From Herminiimonas arsenicoxydans (GTDB taxonomy: Bacteria; Pseudomonadota; Gammaproteobacteria; Burkholderiales; Burkholderiaceae_D): DNA of 64,000 bases. The stretch lies in assembly GCA_000026125.1 (NCBI GenBank), contig CU207211.1, positions 2,666,001 to 2,730,000 on the forward strand. The letters are read 5' to 3'. Within the stretch, counting starts at the first letter, position 1; every line of letters starts with the position of its first letter. This document shows positions 26,378-35,488 of the stretch, in pieces. The position numbers and the translations under genes are program-made. Below the pieces are notes generated by a model, which had not been told where the DNA came from, did not search any database, and worked only from the letters and a program-made list of their open reading frames with translations.

Positions 26378-27580
26378 CTACAGTATCAACACAGCCTGTT
26401 GCTGCTGCAGCACCAGGATTTCTTCTTCGCCATAGCCAAGTTCCAGCAAGACCTTGAACGTATGTTCACCCAGCAAGGGCGCAGGCCGCTGCGAGGTGCC
26501 TGCATCATCGGAGAAGCGGATAGGCAAACCCAGCCCCTTGACGGGACCGGCAACCGGATGTTCCGTCTCCACTATCATGTCGCGGGCAATTGCCTGTTCG
26601 TGCGCCATCGCTTCAGCCACATTCAATACCGGGCCGGCCGGCAAACCCACCGCATCGAATTCCTCCAGCCATTGCGCCGTCGTGCGCGTCACCAGGCGCT
26701 CGTTCAATAACTGCACCAGCGCCTCGCGATTGGCCATGCGGTCGGCATTGGTGCGAAAGCGCGGATCATCTGCCAGCGCCGGCATCTGCAACACTTCCAG
26801 CAAGCGTTCGTAATTGTTTTGATTCGCCGCGCCGATATTGATCCAGCCGTCGCTGGATGCAAATACCTGATATGGCGCACTGGTTGAATTAGCGGAACCC
26901 ATTTTGGGCAGGATGGTGCCATCGGCAAAATAATTCGCTGCCGGCCAGTACATCTGCTGCAACCCTGCTTCAAACAAGGAGGTATCGACTACCTGCCCGA
27001 GGCCGGTGCGCAGCTTGTTTGCATAGGCTGCCGCAATGCCTAATGCAGCAAGAATGCCGGCGTTGATATCGGCTACTGGCGACCCGGCCTTGATTGGCGC
27101 CCGGCCTTCTTCGCCGGTCATGCTCATCATGCCGCTCATCCCTTGCGCGATCAGATCGAAGCCGCCCTTGTCTGCATAGGGGCCGGTGCGTCCGAAGCCG
27201 GAAATGGAGCAATAAATCAGGCCAGGATTCAATAACTTAAGCTCCTCGTAACCGAGGCCGAATTTTTCCATCGTGCCGGCACGATAATTTTCGATCACGA
27301 CATCGGCATCGGCATCGGCCAGCAGGCGACGCAGGACTTCGCGTCCACCTTCCGTTTTCAGATTCAGTCCGATGCCGCGCTTGTTGCGGTTGACGATCAT
27401 GAAGGAAGCGGATTCACCGCACGGCAGCATGGGTGAAAAACGTCTGGAATCGTCGCCGTCAGGCGTCTTCTCGACCTTGATGACATCGGCGCCCATATCG
27501 GCCAGCATCATGCCGCAGATGGGGCCCGACATGATGTGGGCCAGCTCGATGACGCGCATGCCGTTCAATGGTCCAGCCAT
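26378..27580 (-). CDS. Class III CoA-transferase (CaiB/BaiF family)
   Basis: 400-residue family III CoA-transferase. It opens LNGMRVIELAHIMSGPICGM, has ADMGADVIKVEK and NKRGIGLNLK, and the nucleophile Asp171 in SPVADINAG aligns with D169 of formyl-CoA transferase. It moves CoA between carboxylic acids; the acid is not known. Start ATG 27580 has AAGGA at proper spacing, unlike ATG 27586. It is the last gene of the minus-strand arm of the catabolic cluster. Confidence 0.9.
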   Translation of the reverse strand: MAGPLNGMRVIELAHIMSGPICGMMLADMGADVIKVEKTPDGDDSRRFSPMLPCGESASFMIVNRNKRGIGLNLKTEGGREVLRRLLADADADVVIENYRAGTMEKFGLGYEELKLLNPGLIYCSISGFGRTGPYADKGGFDLIAQGMSGMMSMTGEEGRAPIKAGSPVADINAGILAALGIAAAYANKLRTGLGQVVDTSLFEAGLQQMYWPAANYFADGTILPKMGSANSTSAPYQVFASSDGWINIGAANQNNYERLLEVLQMPALADDPRFRTNADRMANREALVQLLNERLVTRTTAQWLEEFDAVGLPAGPVLNVAEAMAHEQAIARDMIVETEHPVAGPVKGLGLPIRFSDDAGTSQRPAPLLGEHTFKVLLELGYGEEEILVLQQQQAVLIL

Positions 27581-27639
27581 GTTCATTTCCTTATAAAGGT
27601 AGATAAGTCTGTATTGCCTGATTCACGATTCCGCAAGGT

Positions 27640-28434
27640 TCAATTGCCGCTCCAGAGCGGGCGCTGCTTTTCCAGAAAGGCATGTACGCCAATCTTGAAA
27701 TCACTGCTGCCGTAACACGCACGGATCAGATCCTCGCCATCCGGCAAACCGGCCTGCGTCAGGCGACGTATCGCTTCCTTCGATACCCCCATCGTGATCG
27801 GCGCATTGCTCGCAAGTTTTTTGCATAGTGCGTCTGCGGTAGCATCAAGCACTGCCGCTTCCACCACCTCGGTGACAAAACCCGCAGCAAGCAATTCATC
27901 AGCAGCCAGCACTTCCGCCAGCAGCAAAATTCGCTTCGCGCGGCCAACGCCGAACGCCGCTACCACGCGTGCAATATTGGCCATCGACAGGCAATTCCCC
28001 AGCGTGCGTGCAATCGGGATGCCGAAACGCGAAGCAGGCGTGGCGATACGAAAATCGCACGCCGCTGCAATCGCCAGCCCACCGCCGATCGCCCAGCCAT
28101 CCACGATCGCCAGCGTCGGCATTGGCAGGGCCTCGATCTGCCCGATGCGCTCATCGACGATGCGTTCATAGGCAATACCGTCTTCACCCGAGCTGAAGTT
28201 GCGGAACTGTTCGATGTCGGTACCGGCGACAAACGCTTCGCCGCCGGCGCCACGGAAGGTGGTCACCCGTATTGATTGATCTGCGCGTATACGTTCGCAG
28301 ATCGCACCCAGTTCTGTGTACATCGCCCACGTCATCGCATTGCGCGCTTGCGGGCGGTCGAACAGAATGGCGGCAATCCCATCCTGGATGGCAAGATGCA
28401 CCCGTCCTTCGCCTGTTTTTTCCGGTTCGCTCAT
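27640..28434 (-). CDS. Crotonase-superfamily protein lacking the hydratase glutamates
   Basis: 264-residue enoyl-CoA hydratase/isomerase fold protein. The oxyanion-hole glycines are present (GWAIGGGLAIAAACDFRIA, GGG at 117-119). The two catalytic glutamates of enoyl-CoA hydratase (E144 after GGGC, E164 in QPE) are replaced by A121 and I141. So ordinary syn-hydration is unlikely; isomerase, hydrolase, lyase or decarboxylase chemistry is possible in this superfamily. The SD AGGAG is strong. It lies between the aldolase-like gene and the CoA-transferase gene, which suggests a CoA-thioester step. Confidence 0.85.
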   Translation of the reverse strand: MSEPEKTGEGRVHLAIQDGIAAILFDRPQARNAMTWAMYTELGAICERIRADQSIRVTTFRGAGGEAFVAGTDIEQFRNFSSGEDGIAYERIVDERIGQIEALPMPTLAIVDGWAIGGGLAIAAACDFRIATPASRFGIPIARTLGNCLSMANIARVVAAFGVGRAKRILLLAEVLAADELLAAGFVTEVVEAAVLDATADALCKKLASNAPITMGVSKEAIRRLTQAGLPDGEDLIRACYGSSDFKIGVHAFLEKQRPLWSGN

Positions 28435-28511
28435 CGTCTGTTCTCCTGTCTGTGCATTGCTTGTTGAACACCTGCCTTGCCTATTCTTCGCCGCCCTGAT
28501 ACATCGCTCAC

Positions 28512-29654
28512 CTAGTGACTCAAACCGCGCGCATCGATCTCCCAGATGGCTTCCACCACATCGCCCCTGAAACAGATGAACTGGTCATGCAGATTGCAGG
28601 TCGGATCGCAATGACCCGGAACAAGCATGACGCGATTTCCCAGGTGATCGCGCATATCGTCCGCAGCCACCTGCAGGATGCCATGTTCGTCATTGGCAGA
28701 GACATAACGCAGCTTGTCTTCGTAGTCGCCCGCACGCACTCTCGGCAACCCGGAATCGACCGCCACGCCCTTCAGGCCCACATCGCATACGGCTTTGTGC
28801 GGCTTGGCAGTACTCATGATCGTGGAAAGGATGAAAAGCCCGTGCTGCGGCATATACTCGCCAGCCCACTCATTCGAACCGTAATGACCATCCAGGAAAA
28901 TATAGGAGCCGGGCTGCATTTCCGTATAGACGCCGCTGGCCACATCGAACTCGACGGTACCGGTTCCGGCACCGGACACGACCGGACTGAGCACTCCGCG
29001 CGCCTCCAGAAACTGGATATATTGCGCCGTCCGATCAGCCGAACGCGCCGCTTCCAGACGACGCTGCTCCCATGTCGCCAGATGCTGGATGCCGCCGTTA
29101 TAGGCTTGCAGGCCGCCAAACTGCAAGCCTGGATAGGCAGCAATGCGATCGATCAGTGCCGCCAGGGCCTCATTACTGTCGACGCCACAGCGACCATGAC
29201 CGACATCCACTTCCGGCATCACGATGATGGTGACGCCAGCTGCGCTGGCCGCCTTGCCGATTGCATCGACCTGCGCCACATGATCTACGCAAATGCTCAA
29301 TTGGATGAGACCGGCGAGTTCCACTGCCATTGCCACCTTATCGGCACCGACAAATTCATTACTGATATGAATATTGTCAATGCCGGCCCGTACAAAAGGA
29401 TAGGCCTCGCTCAACTTCTGGCAGCAAATGCCGACTGCCCCCAGCGCAATTTGCGCTCTGGAAATGGTGCTGGATTTGTGCGCCTTGGCGTGCGGCCGCA
29501 GCGCCAGCCCATTTTTCTTGGCCAGGGCGGCCATATTGCAGAGATTGAATTCAAAAGCATCGAGATCGAGCAAAAGTGCCGGCGTACTAACTAATGCAAG
29601 CGAATCGCCGACCCGAGCGATGGAAGGGGCTTTCAGTTTTACCAAATCGTGCAT
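28512..29654 (-). CDS. PLP-dependent D-threonine aldolase / 3-hydroxyaspartate aldolase-type enzyme
   Basis: 380-residue fold-III PLP enzyme of the DSD1/D-threonine aldolase family. The PLP lysine lies in LRPHAKAHKS (about K57). The C-terminal metal site HCDP (H348, D350) is that of D-threonine aldolase and D-serine dehydratase. Known relatives cleave D-threonine or beta-hydroxyaspartate to glycine plus an aldehyde (acetaldehyde or glyoxylate), or dehydrate D-threo-3-hydroxyaspartate. Which applies cannot be read here. First gene of the minus arm, with GGAG 6 bp before ATG, divergent from tctC. Confidence 0.85.
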   Translation of the reverse strand: MHDLVKLKAPSIARVGDSLALVSTPALLLDLDAFEFNLCNMAALAKKNGLALRPHAKAHKSSTISRAQIALGAVGICCQKLSEAYPFVRAGIDNIHISNEFVGADKVAMAVELAGLIQLSICVDHVAQVDAIGKAASAAGVTIIVMPEVDVGHGRCGVDSNEALAALIDRIAAYPGLQFGGLQAYNGGIQHLATWEQRRLEAARSADRTAQYIQFLEARGVLSPVVSGAGTGTVEFDVASGVYTEMQPGSYIFLDGHYGSNEWAGEYMPQHGLFILSTIMSTAKPHKAVCDVGLKGVAVDSGLPRVRAGDYEDKLRYVSANDEHGILQVAADDMRDHLGNRVMLVPGHCDPTCNLHDQFICFRGDVVEAIWEIDARGLSH

Positions 29655-29775
29655 GGCTACTCCACAGAATAAGATAAAAATTCGTCCGGCAGCTACTGAC
29701 TATAAGGAGCAGGCCGATTATTCAAGATGCCGATCATTTTATAAGCCCGAATAATTGACATTTTTTTTAAAATGT

Positions 29776-29791
29776 ATATTGTATTCAATAT
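29776..29791. promoter_or_regulatory. Palindromic operator candidate 1 (aldolase/tctC divergent region)
   Basis: ATATTGTATTCAATAT has perfect 6-bp arms. It matches 14 of 16 bases of the site at 34163. It lies in the 331-bp AT-rich region between the aldolase-like gene and tctC, which otherwise holds no gene I can support. An FCD/GntR regulator encoded nearby is the likely binder. Confidence 0.55.
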
Positions 29792-29985
29792 TCTAAATGT
29801 ATTATTTGGAATAGCGGTAGTTAAATTCTTTATCGGAACACCTTGCTTTAAAACGACAAAGTTGCAGTCAGCAACCGCCCGTTTTTTAGTGGGAAGCAAA
29901 CTCAGAATGCGTGTCATGAAGTGCGCAGCTGATGCAGGAGACGGACAAAAAAGGGCTATTCCGCCCACACAAAGGAGACAGCAGC

Positions 29986-30987
29986 ATGAAAAAAAATCTT
30001 ATTCAGCCGATGAAAGCCGGACTCTTCCTCACCTCGATGTGCGTGGCTTTGAGCGCGGCAGCCTGGGAGCCCAGCAAACCGGTGGAACTGGTCGTGCCAT
30101 TCAGCGCAGGCGGTGCATCCGATCAGATGGCACGTTCGATCCAGGGCATCATCACCAAGCACAATCTGATGAAGCAGCCGATCATCGTGACCAACAAGGC
30201 GGGCGCAAGCGGCGCGGAAGGTTTGCTGGATATGAAAGCTTCACCGGGTGATCCGAACAAGATCATCGTTTCATCGTCATCGATTTACACCACACCGCTG
30301 GCGACTAATCTCCCCTTCAACTGGCGTGACCTGACACCGATCGCCGTGATTGCGCAAGATGCCTTCGTCTTCTGGACCAACACCGAAGCCGGTTACAAAA
30401 CCCCGACTGACTATCTGGCTGCCGTCAAGCAAAAACCGGACACCTTCAAGATGGGCGGCACCAGCTCCAAACGTGAAGATCACATGATCACCATGATGAT
30501 CGAAAAGAAAACCGGTACCAAGTTTCTGTACATCCCGTACAAAGGTGGTGGTGAAGCAGCTACTCAGCTCTCCGGCAAACACATCGATTCCAACACAAAC
30601 AATCCATCCGAATCCGTCTCGCAATGGCGTGCCGGCCAGCATCAGGCGCTGTGTGCATTTTCCAACAAACGCATTGCATATACCGCCAAGGTAACGGCCA
30701 CGCAAGCCTGGTCTGATATTCCTACCTGCAAGGAAAAAGGACTCGATGTCAGTTATGAAATGATCCGCATCTTCATGATGCCGGGCGGCGTCAAACCGGA
30801 ACAAGCGCAGTTTTACGTCGACCTGCTGAAAAAGGTAACAGAGACGCCTGAATGGAAAGCCTACCTCGAGAAAAATGCATTGCAAGCCGATTTCATGAGC
30901 GGCACTACCTTGACCACATTCCTGGCAAAAGACGAACAGCTACACCGTGAAATCATGAAGGATGCAGGTTTCCTCATCGCGAAATAA
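29986..30987 (+). CDS. tctC: Tripartite tricarboxylate transporter substrate-binding protein (TctC/Bug)
   Basis: 333-residue periplasmic binding protein with a signal peptide (MKKNLIQPMKAGLFLTSMCV) and mature start near AAWEPSKPVELVVPFSAGG. The Bug-family opening (VxxVVPFxxGGxxD) and the PYKGGGEAATQLSGKHID segment are clear. It binds a carboxylate and delivers it to TctAB; the ligand is unknown. The start at 29986 has AAAGGAGA 8 bp upstream. First gene of the transporter operon. Confidence 0.92.
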   Translation: MKKNLIQPMKAGLFLTSMCVALSAAAWEPSKPVELVVPFSAGGASDQMARSIQGIITKHNLMKQPIIVTNKAGASGAEGLLDMKASPGDPNKIIVSSSSIYTTPLATNLPFNWRDLTPIAVIAQDAFVFWTNTEAGYKTPTDYLAAVKQKPDTFKMGGTSSKREDHMITMMIEKKTGTKFLYIPYKGGGEAATQLSGKHIDSNTNNPSESVSQWRAGQHQALCAFSNKRIAYTAKVTATQAWSDIPTCKEKGLDVSYEMIRIFMMPGGVKPEQAQFYVDLLKKVTETPEWKAYLEKNALQADFMSGTTLTTFLAKDEQLHREIMKDAGFLIAK

Positions 30988-31068
30988 TTCGCTTCATCAC
31001 CTTGATTCGATGGCCTGCATGGCTGCATTGCATGCACGGTCATTGAGTCACTTTCCGGATTAGCGAAC

Positions 31069-31587
31069 ATGAATACTCCCGAATCACCCGCCGCAACAAC
31101 AGAACATTCACGCACACTTATCTCCTTCCGTACCGCCGAAGTCATCGTTTCCATTGCACTGATACTGGGGTCGCTCATAGTCAGCTGGAGTAATTACCAG
31201 CTAGGTGCGGGATGGGGAAGATACGGCCCGGAAGCCGGCTATTTCCCCATGCGCCTGGCCATCATTGTGATGATTGCCAGCGTAGCCGTACTGATACATG
31301 CCATCCGCAACAACGATCAAACGCCTTTTCTGGAAGTCGAGCAGGCGCGCATGGTGGCAGTCATTCTGCTGCCGCTGCTGGTATTCGTTTTTGCCATCAA
31401 GTATCTCGGCATCTATGTCGCGTCGACTATTTTCATCGCGACCTTCATGTATTTTCTCGGCAAATTCGTCTGGTGGAAATGCATCGCCATATCGAGCTGC
31501 GTGATGCTGACGTTCTTTTTCATATTTGAAATTCAGTTCAAGGTGCCGTTGCCAAAAGGCCCTCTGGAAAACTGGTTAGGCTTCTAA
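31069..31587 (+). CDS. tctB: Tripartite tricarboxylate transporter small membrane subunit (TctB)
   Basis: 172-residue protein with about four helices (TAEVIVSIALILGSLIVSW, MRLAIIVMIASVAVLIHAI, VILLPLLVFVFAIKYLGIYV, and a C-terminal one). The GPEAGYFPMRL motif after helix 1 is typical of TctB/DUF1468. It partners with TctA in secondary uptake of carboxylates. It lies 8 bp before tctA. Confidence 0.92.
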   Translation: MNTPESPAATTEHSRTLISFRTAEVIVSIALILGSLIVSWSNYQLGAGWGRYGPEAGYFPMRLAIIVMIASVAVLIHAIRNNDQTPFLEVEQARMVAVILLPLLVFVFAIKYLGIYVASTIFIATFMYFLGKFVWWKCIAISSCVMLTFFFIFEIQFKVPLPKGPLENWLGF

Positions 31588-31595
31588 GGAAAAAC

Positions 31596-33116
31596 ATGGA
31601 AGAGCTCAATTCATTAATGCAAGGCTTCGGCCACGTTCTCGGCTGGCAAAATATTGGCTTGATGCTCATCGGTATTCTGCTGGGGATCGTGGTGGGCGTA
31701 CTACCCGGCCTAGGCGGACCGAACGGCGTTGCCATTCTTTTGCCGCTGACGTTCTCGATGAACCCCACATCGGCCATCATCCTGCTGTCTTGTATTTACT
31801 GGGGTGCCCTGTTTGGTGGCGCAATTACTTCGATCCTGTTCAATATTCCGGGAGAGGCATGGTCGGTGGCGACCACCTTCGACGGCTATCCGCTGGCGCA
31901 GCAGGGCAAGGCCGGACAGGCACTGACCACAGCCTTTACCGGCTCCTGCTTCGGTGCACTGTTCGGCGTCCTGATTATTACCTTCCTCGCACCACTGGTT
32001 GCCAAGTTCGCGCTGCGTTTCGGCCCACCGGAATTTTTCGCGGTGTATTTCCTGACGTTTTGCAGCTTCATCGGCATGGGCAAGGAACCGAAAGCCAAGA
32101 TCATCATTGCCATGTGCATCGGCTTCCTGCTGGCGGCAGTCGGTATGGACACGGTATCAGGGCAACTGCGGATGACCTTCGACTTCCCTGAACTGTTGCG
32201 CGGATTCGACTTCCTCGTAGCGGTGATCGGCTTGTTTGGCGTCGGCGAAATCCTGATCACGATGGAGGAAGGTCTGGCATTCAAGGGCAAGAAGGCAGAC
32301 ATCGATATCAAGGTTGTGTTCAAGACCTGGGCGATGTTGCCGCGTTATTGGATGACGCTGCTGCGCTCATCCATCATCGGCTCCTGGCTTGGCATTACGC
32401 CAGGTGGTGCCACTGCGGCTTCGTTCATGGGATACGGCATGGCAAAAAAAATGTCGCGCAATCCTGATGCGTTTGGCAAAGGTGCGATCGACGGTGTACT
32501 GGCACCGGAAACTGCAGCGCATGCAGCAGGCACCTGCGCATTGCTGCCTATGCTGGCGCTGGGGATTCCAGGTTCGGCCACCGCCGCCGTGCTGCTCGGC
32601 GGTTTGATGATCTGGGGACTGCAACCGGGACCGATGCTGTTCGTTGAGCAGAAGGAGTTCGTCTGGAGTCTGATTGCCAGTATGTATCTGGGTAACATCG
32701 TCGGCTTGCTGGTGGTGCTGAGCACGGTGCCGCTGTTTGCTGCCATTCTGCGGATTCCGTTTTCGATTATTGCGCCGGCCATCATGGTGGTGTGTGCAAT
32801 CGGCGCCTTTACCGTGCATAACGCGCAGTTCGATATCTGGCTGATGGTGGTCTTCGGTATCGTCGGATATATCTTCAAGAAGCTGGACTACCCATTGGCG
32901 CCTATGGTGCTGGCGCTGGTGCTGGGAGATCGCGCTGAAGATGCGTTCCGCCAAACGATGGTGGGGTCCAAGGGCGGATTGGCCGTATTCTGGAGTAGCG
33001 GTCTGGTCGGCACGATCATGACGCTGGCACTCATCTTATTGCTCTGGCCATTGGTCAGCAGCACATGGAAACGTTTTCGCCAGCCTGTCGGCACGGCGGT
33101 CGCTGTAGACGGCTAA
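31596..33116 (+). CDS. tctA: Tripartite tricarboxylate transporter large membrane subunit (TctA)
   Basis: 506-residue, about 12-helix channel subunit. The TctA signatures GVLPGLGGPNGVAILLPLTF and SIIGSWLGITPGGATAASF are present, with NIPGEAWSVATTFDGYPLAQ between. SD AAGGA. It completes the tctCBA operon and is followed by a terminator. Confidence 0.95.
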   Translation: MEELNSLMQGFGHVLGWQNIGLMLIGILLGIVVGVLPGLGGPNGVAILLPLTFSMNPTSAIILLSCIYWGALFGGAITSILFNIPGEAWSVATTFDGYPLAQQGKAGQALTTAFTGSCFGALFGVLIITFLAPLVAKFALRFGPPEFFAVYFLTFCSFIGMGKEPKAKIIIAMCIGFLLAAVGMDTVSGQLRMTFDFPELLRGFDFLVAVIGLFGVGEILITMEEGLAFKGKKADIDIKVVFKTWAMLPRYWMTLLRSSIIGSWLGITPGGATAASFMGYGMAKKMSRNPDAFGKGAIDGVLAPETAAHAAGTCALLPMLALGIPGSATAAVLLGGLMIWGLQPGPMLFVEQKEFVWSLIASMYLGNIVGLLVVLSTVPLFAAILRIPFSIIAPAIMVVCAIGAFTVHNAQFDIWLMVVFGIVGYIFKKLDYPLAPMVLALVLGDRAEDAFRQTMVGSKGGLAVFWSSGLVGTIMTLALILLLWPLVSSTWKRFRQPVGTAVAVDG

Positions 33117-33140
33117 AAATATCGTCAGAAGTCAGAAACA

Positions 33141-33174
33141 AAAAAGCCTGGCGCTCAATGCGCCAGGCTTTTTT
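33141..33174. terminator. Bidirectional terminator between tctA and the FCD regulator
   Basis: Arms AAAAAGCCTGGCG and CGCCAGGCTTTTT flank a 7-nt loop. It serves the convergent tctA (+) and regulator (-) genes. Confidence 0.92.
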
Positions 33175-33188
33175 CTTGTGTCCGATGA

Positions 33189-33932
33189 TTATTTTTTGGC
33201 GGTTGCAGCGATGCCGCCGCTTGCAGCATGCCCGGCCGCTTCACGCAAATCCGCCATCACGGAATCGCGCTTGTCGAGCAAATGCTGGCGGAGAATTGCC
33301 GCCAGCCGCTTGCCGTCGCGCGATTCCAGCGCCTTGATCATTTCATCATGTTCATGAATCGCCCGATCCCACTTCGCTTCCTGGAAGTTGGACTTGAAAC
33401 GCAAAGCCAGCAAACGCCGGTTGATCGACAGATAAATCTGCCGCAGCATGGAATTGCGTGCCGCTTCGTTGATCTTGTTGTGTATCGTCTGGTTGCGGCT
33501 GTAATAACCGGGCAAATCGTTCTGCGCCCGGCAGACCAGCATCGCTTCATGCAAGACCTTGATGTCGGCAATTTCAGCCGGCGAAATACGCTCCGCTGCC
33601 AGCTCGCCGGACAAGGCTTCCAGGCCGCTCATCATTTCGAACGCCTCCCAGATTTCGTTGTCGTTCATCTTCGATACAAACGCGCCGCGATTCGGCGCGA
33701 TATCGATCAAGCCTTCCGAAGCAAGAACCTTCATCGCTTCGCGCAACGGTGTACGCGAAATGCCCAGACGCTCGCATACTTCGCGCTCATTCAGTTTCAT
33801 GCCGGGCGCCAACACGCCTTCGATGATCAGATTTTGCAGATGCTCAACCACGGCATCGTGCAAACGCTGCCGTTCCACTCTGGGCAAGAGCGGACCACCA
33901 TTGCTATTTTCACCACCCAATGTATTTTGCAT
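33189..33932 (-). CDS. GntR-family (FCD/FadR subfamily) transcriptional regulator
   Basis: 247-residue regulator. The winged HTH is in residues about 20-90 (LNEREVCERLGISRTPLREAMKVL, then GLIDIAPNRGAFVS). The C-terminal all-helical FCD domain usually binds a metal and a carboxylate; its ligand histidines may include those in HEAM, NQTIHNK and HEHDEM. It sits between the two arms of the catabolic cluster and is divergent from the aminotransferase operon. It is the obvious candidate to sense the cluster's substrate. Confidence 0.92.
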   Translation of the reverse strand: MQNTLGGENSNGGPLLPRVERQRLHDAVVEHLQNLIIEGVLAPGMKLNEREVCERLGISRTPLREAMKVLASEGLIDIAPNRGAFVSKMNDNEIWEAFEMMSGLEALSGELAAERISPAEIADIKVLHEAMLVCRAQNDLPGYYSRNQTIHNKINEAARNSMLRQIYLSINRRLLALRFKSNFQEAKWDRAIHEHDEMIKALESRDGKRLAAILRQHLLDKRDSVMADLREAAGHAASGGIAATAKK

Positions 33933-33939
33933 TCTAATT
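33924..33939. promoter_or_regulatory. Operator candidate 3, overlapping the regulator start
   Basis: ATTTTGCATTCTAATT matches 11 of 16 bases of candidate 1. It overlaps the ATG of the FCD regulator, as an autoregulatory site might. It is the weakest of the three and may be chance in AT-rich DNA. Confidence 0.3.
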
Positions 33940-34162
33940 CCGATTTAATTTTTGCCTATTTTAATCTAATTGCAAACGCTGTGACGCAGTGCGTCATACA
34001 AGATGATCACAAGCCTTCATTGAGCGCTCGCACAAGATTCAAAGATCGATCCTGCAACGGTGTACCCGTATTCCCAACTACTACAAGATGCGGCAAAAAA
34101 CAGCCAAAACAAGCCTGAATTGATGCAAATGGCTTTACTAAATAAAATCCCTCTGATAAAGT

Positions 34163-34178
34163 ATTTTGTATGCAATAT
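34163..34178. promoter_or_regulatory. Palindromic operator candidate 2 (aminotransferase promoter)
   Basis: ATTTTGTATGCAATAT matches 14 of 16 bases of the site at 29776 and lies 34 bp upstream of the aminotransferase start, in the 279-bp region divergent from the FCD regulator. No gene is supportable in the rest of that region. Confidence 0.5.
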
Positions 34179-34211
34179 TCAATAATACGAAGTTTTCTTC
34201 AGGAGAATTAA

Positions 34212-35429
34212 ATGTTGAAGCTCGACTTTCACCCTGCCGGCCGCCATTTTTTGAACATTCCAGGCCCCAGCCCAGTACCGGATCGCCTCTTGCGGGCCAT
34301 GAGCTATCCAACAATCGATCACCGCGGCCCTGAATTCGGCGCAATGGGATTGAAAATCCTGTCCGGCATACAAAAGATTTTCAAAACCACGCAGCCAGTC
34401 GTCATTTATCCGGCATCCGGTACCGGCGCATGGGAAGCCGCGCTAGCCAATACCCTGAGCCCGGGCGACCACGTCCTGATGTTCGAAACCGGTCACTTTG
34501 CAACCTTGTGGAAAAAAATGGCGGAGTCGCTGGGTATTAAACCGGAATTCATCGGTTTGCCTGGTTACGAAGGCTGGCGCAACGGCGTACGAGCGGACAT
34601 GATCGAAGCGCGCCTGCGCGCCGATACCAAACACGACATCAAAGCAGTGTGCGTCGTCCACAACGAAACCTCGACCGGCGTTACTTCCAACATCGCAGCC
34701 GTACGCAAAGCGATCAATGCAGCCGCTCACCCTGCATTGCTGCTGGTCGACACCATCTCCGGCCTCGCATCGGCCGACTATCGCCATGACGAATGGGGCG
34801 TGGACGTTACCGTATCCGGCTCGCAAAAAGGCTTGATGCTGCCACCAGGCATCAGCTTCAATGCCGTATCGAAAAAAGCGCTCGAAGCCAGTAAAACCGC
34901 CAAATTGCCGCGCGCATTCTGGGGCTGGAATGAAATCATCGAGATGAACAAAACCGGTTACTGGCCATATACGCCCAACACCAACTTGCTGTATGCACTA
35001 CACGAAGCACTGGACATGATCCTGTCCGAAGGACTGGACAATGTATTCGAGCGCCACCAGCGTCTGGGCGCAGCATGCCGCACCGCCGTCCAGGCATGGG
35101 GCCTGGAAATTCAATGCGCCGACCCGGAAGTGTACTCGCCGGTATTGACCGGCGTGGTGATGCCGGATGGCGTGGATGCCGACGTCGTGCGTCGCCTGAT
35201 TTATGAACGCTTCAACATGTCCCTGGGCGCAGGCTTGGGCAAGGCAAAAGGCAAGATGTTCCGTATCGGCCACTTGGGCGAAACGTCCGATCTGTCCTTG
35301 ATGGCATCGTTGGCCGGCGCTGAAATGGGCTTGAAACTGGCTGGCGTCAAATTGGCAGGCAGCGGCGTTGTTGCAGCGATGGAATACCTGGAGTCGCACG
35401 CCGTACCAGCATTGAAAATCCCGGTCTAG
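34212..35429 (+). CDS. Serine/aspartate-glyoxylate-type aminotransferase (class V)
   Basis: 405-residue PLP aminotransferase of the alanine/serine-glyoxylate group. It opens GRHFLNIPGPSPVPDRLLRAM, has ASGTGAWEAALANTLSPGD, and the PLP lysine is in VSGSQKGLMLPPG. Relatives convert glyoxylate to glycine with serine, alanine or aspartate (BhcA of the beta-hydroxyaspartate cycle) as donor. The donor cannot be assigned here. SD AGGAG is strong. First gene of the plus-strand operon leading to the FAD/Fe-S dehydrogenase. Confidence 0.88.
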   Translation: MLKLDFHPAGRHFLNIPGPSPVPDRLLRAMSYPTIDHRGPEFGAMGLKILSGIQKIFKTTQPVVIYPASGTGAWEAALANTLSPGDHVLMFETGHFATLWKKMAESLGIKPEFIGLPGYEGWRNGVRADMIEARLRADTKHDIKAVCVVHNETSTGVTSNIAAVRKAINAAAHPALLLVDTISGLASADYRHDEWGVDVTVSGSQKGLMLPPGISFNAVSKKALEASKTAKLPRAFWGWNEIIEMNKTGYWPYTPNTNLLYALHEALDMILSEGLDNVFERHQRLGAACRTAVQAWGLEIQCADPEVYSPVLTGVVMPDGVDADVVRRLIYERFNMSLGAGLGKAKGKMFRIGHLGETSDLSLMASLAGAEMGLKLAGVKLAGSGVVAAMEYLESHAVPALKIPV

Positions 35430-35488
35430 TTGCCCGCAATACGAAACCGATGAGTGCAAACGGACACCGAACGAAAACAGGAAGATAG

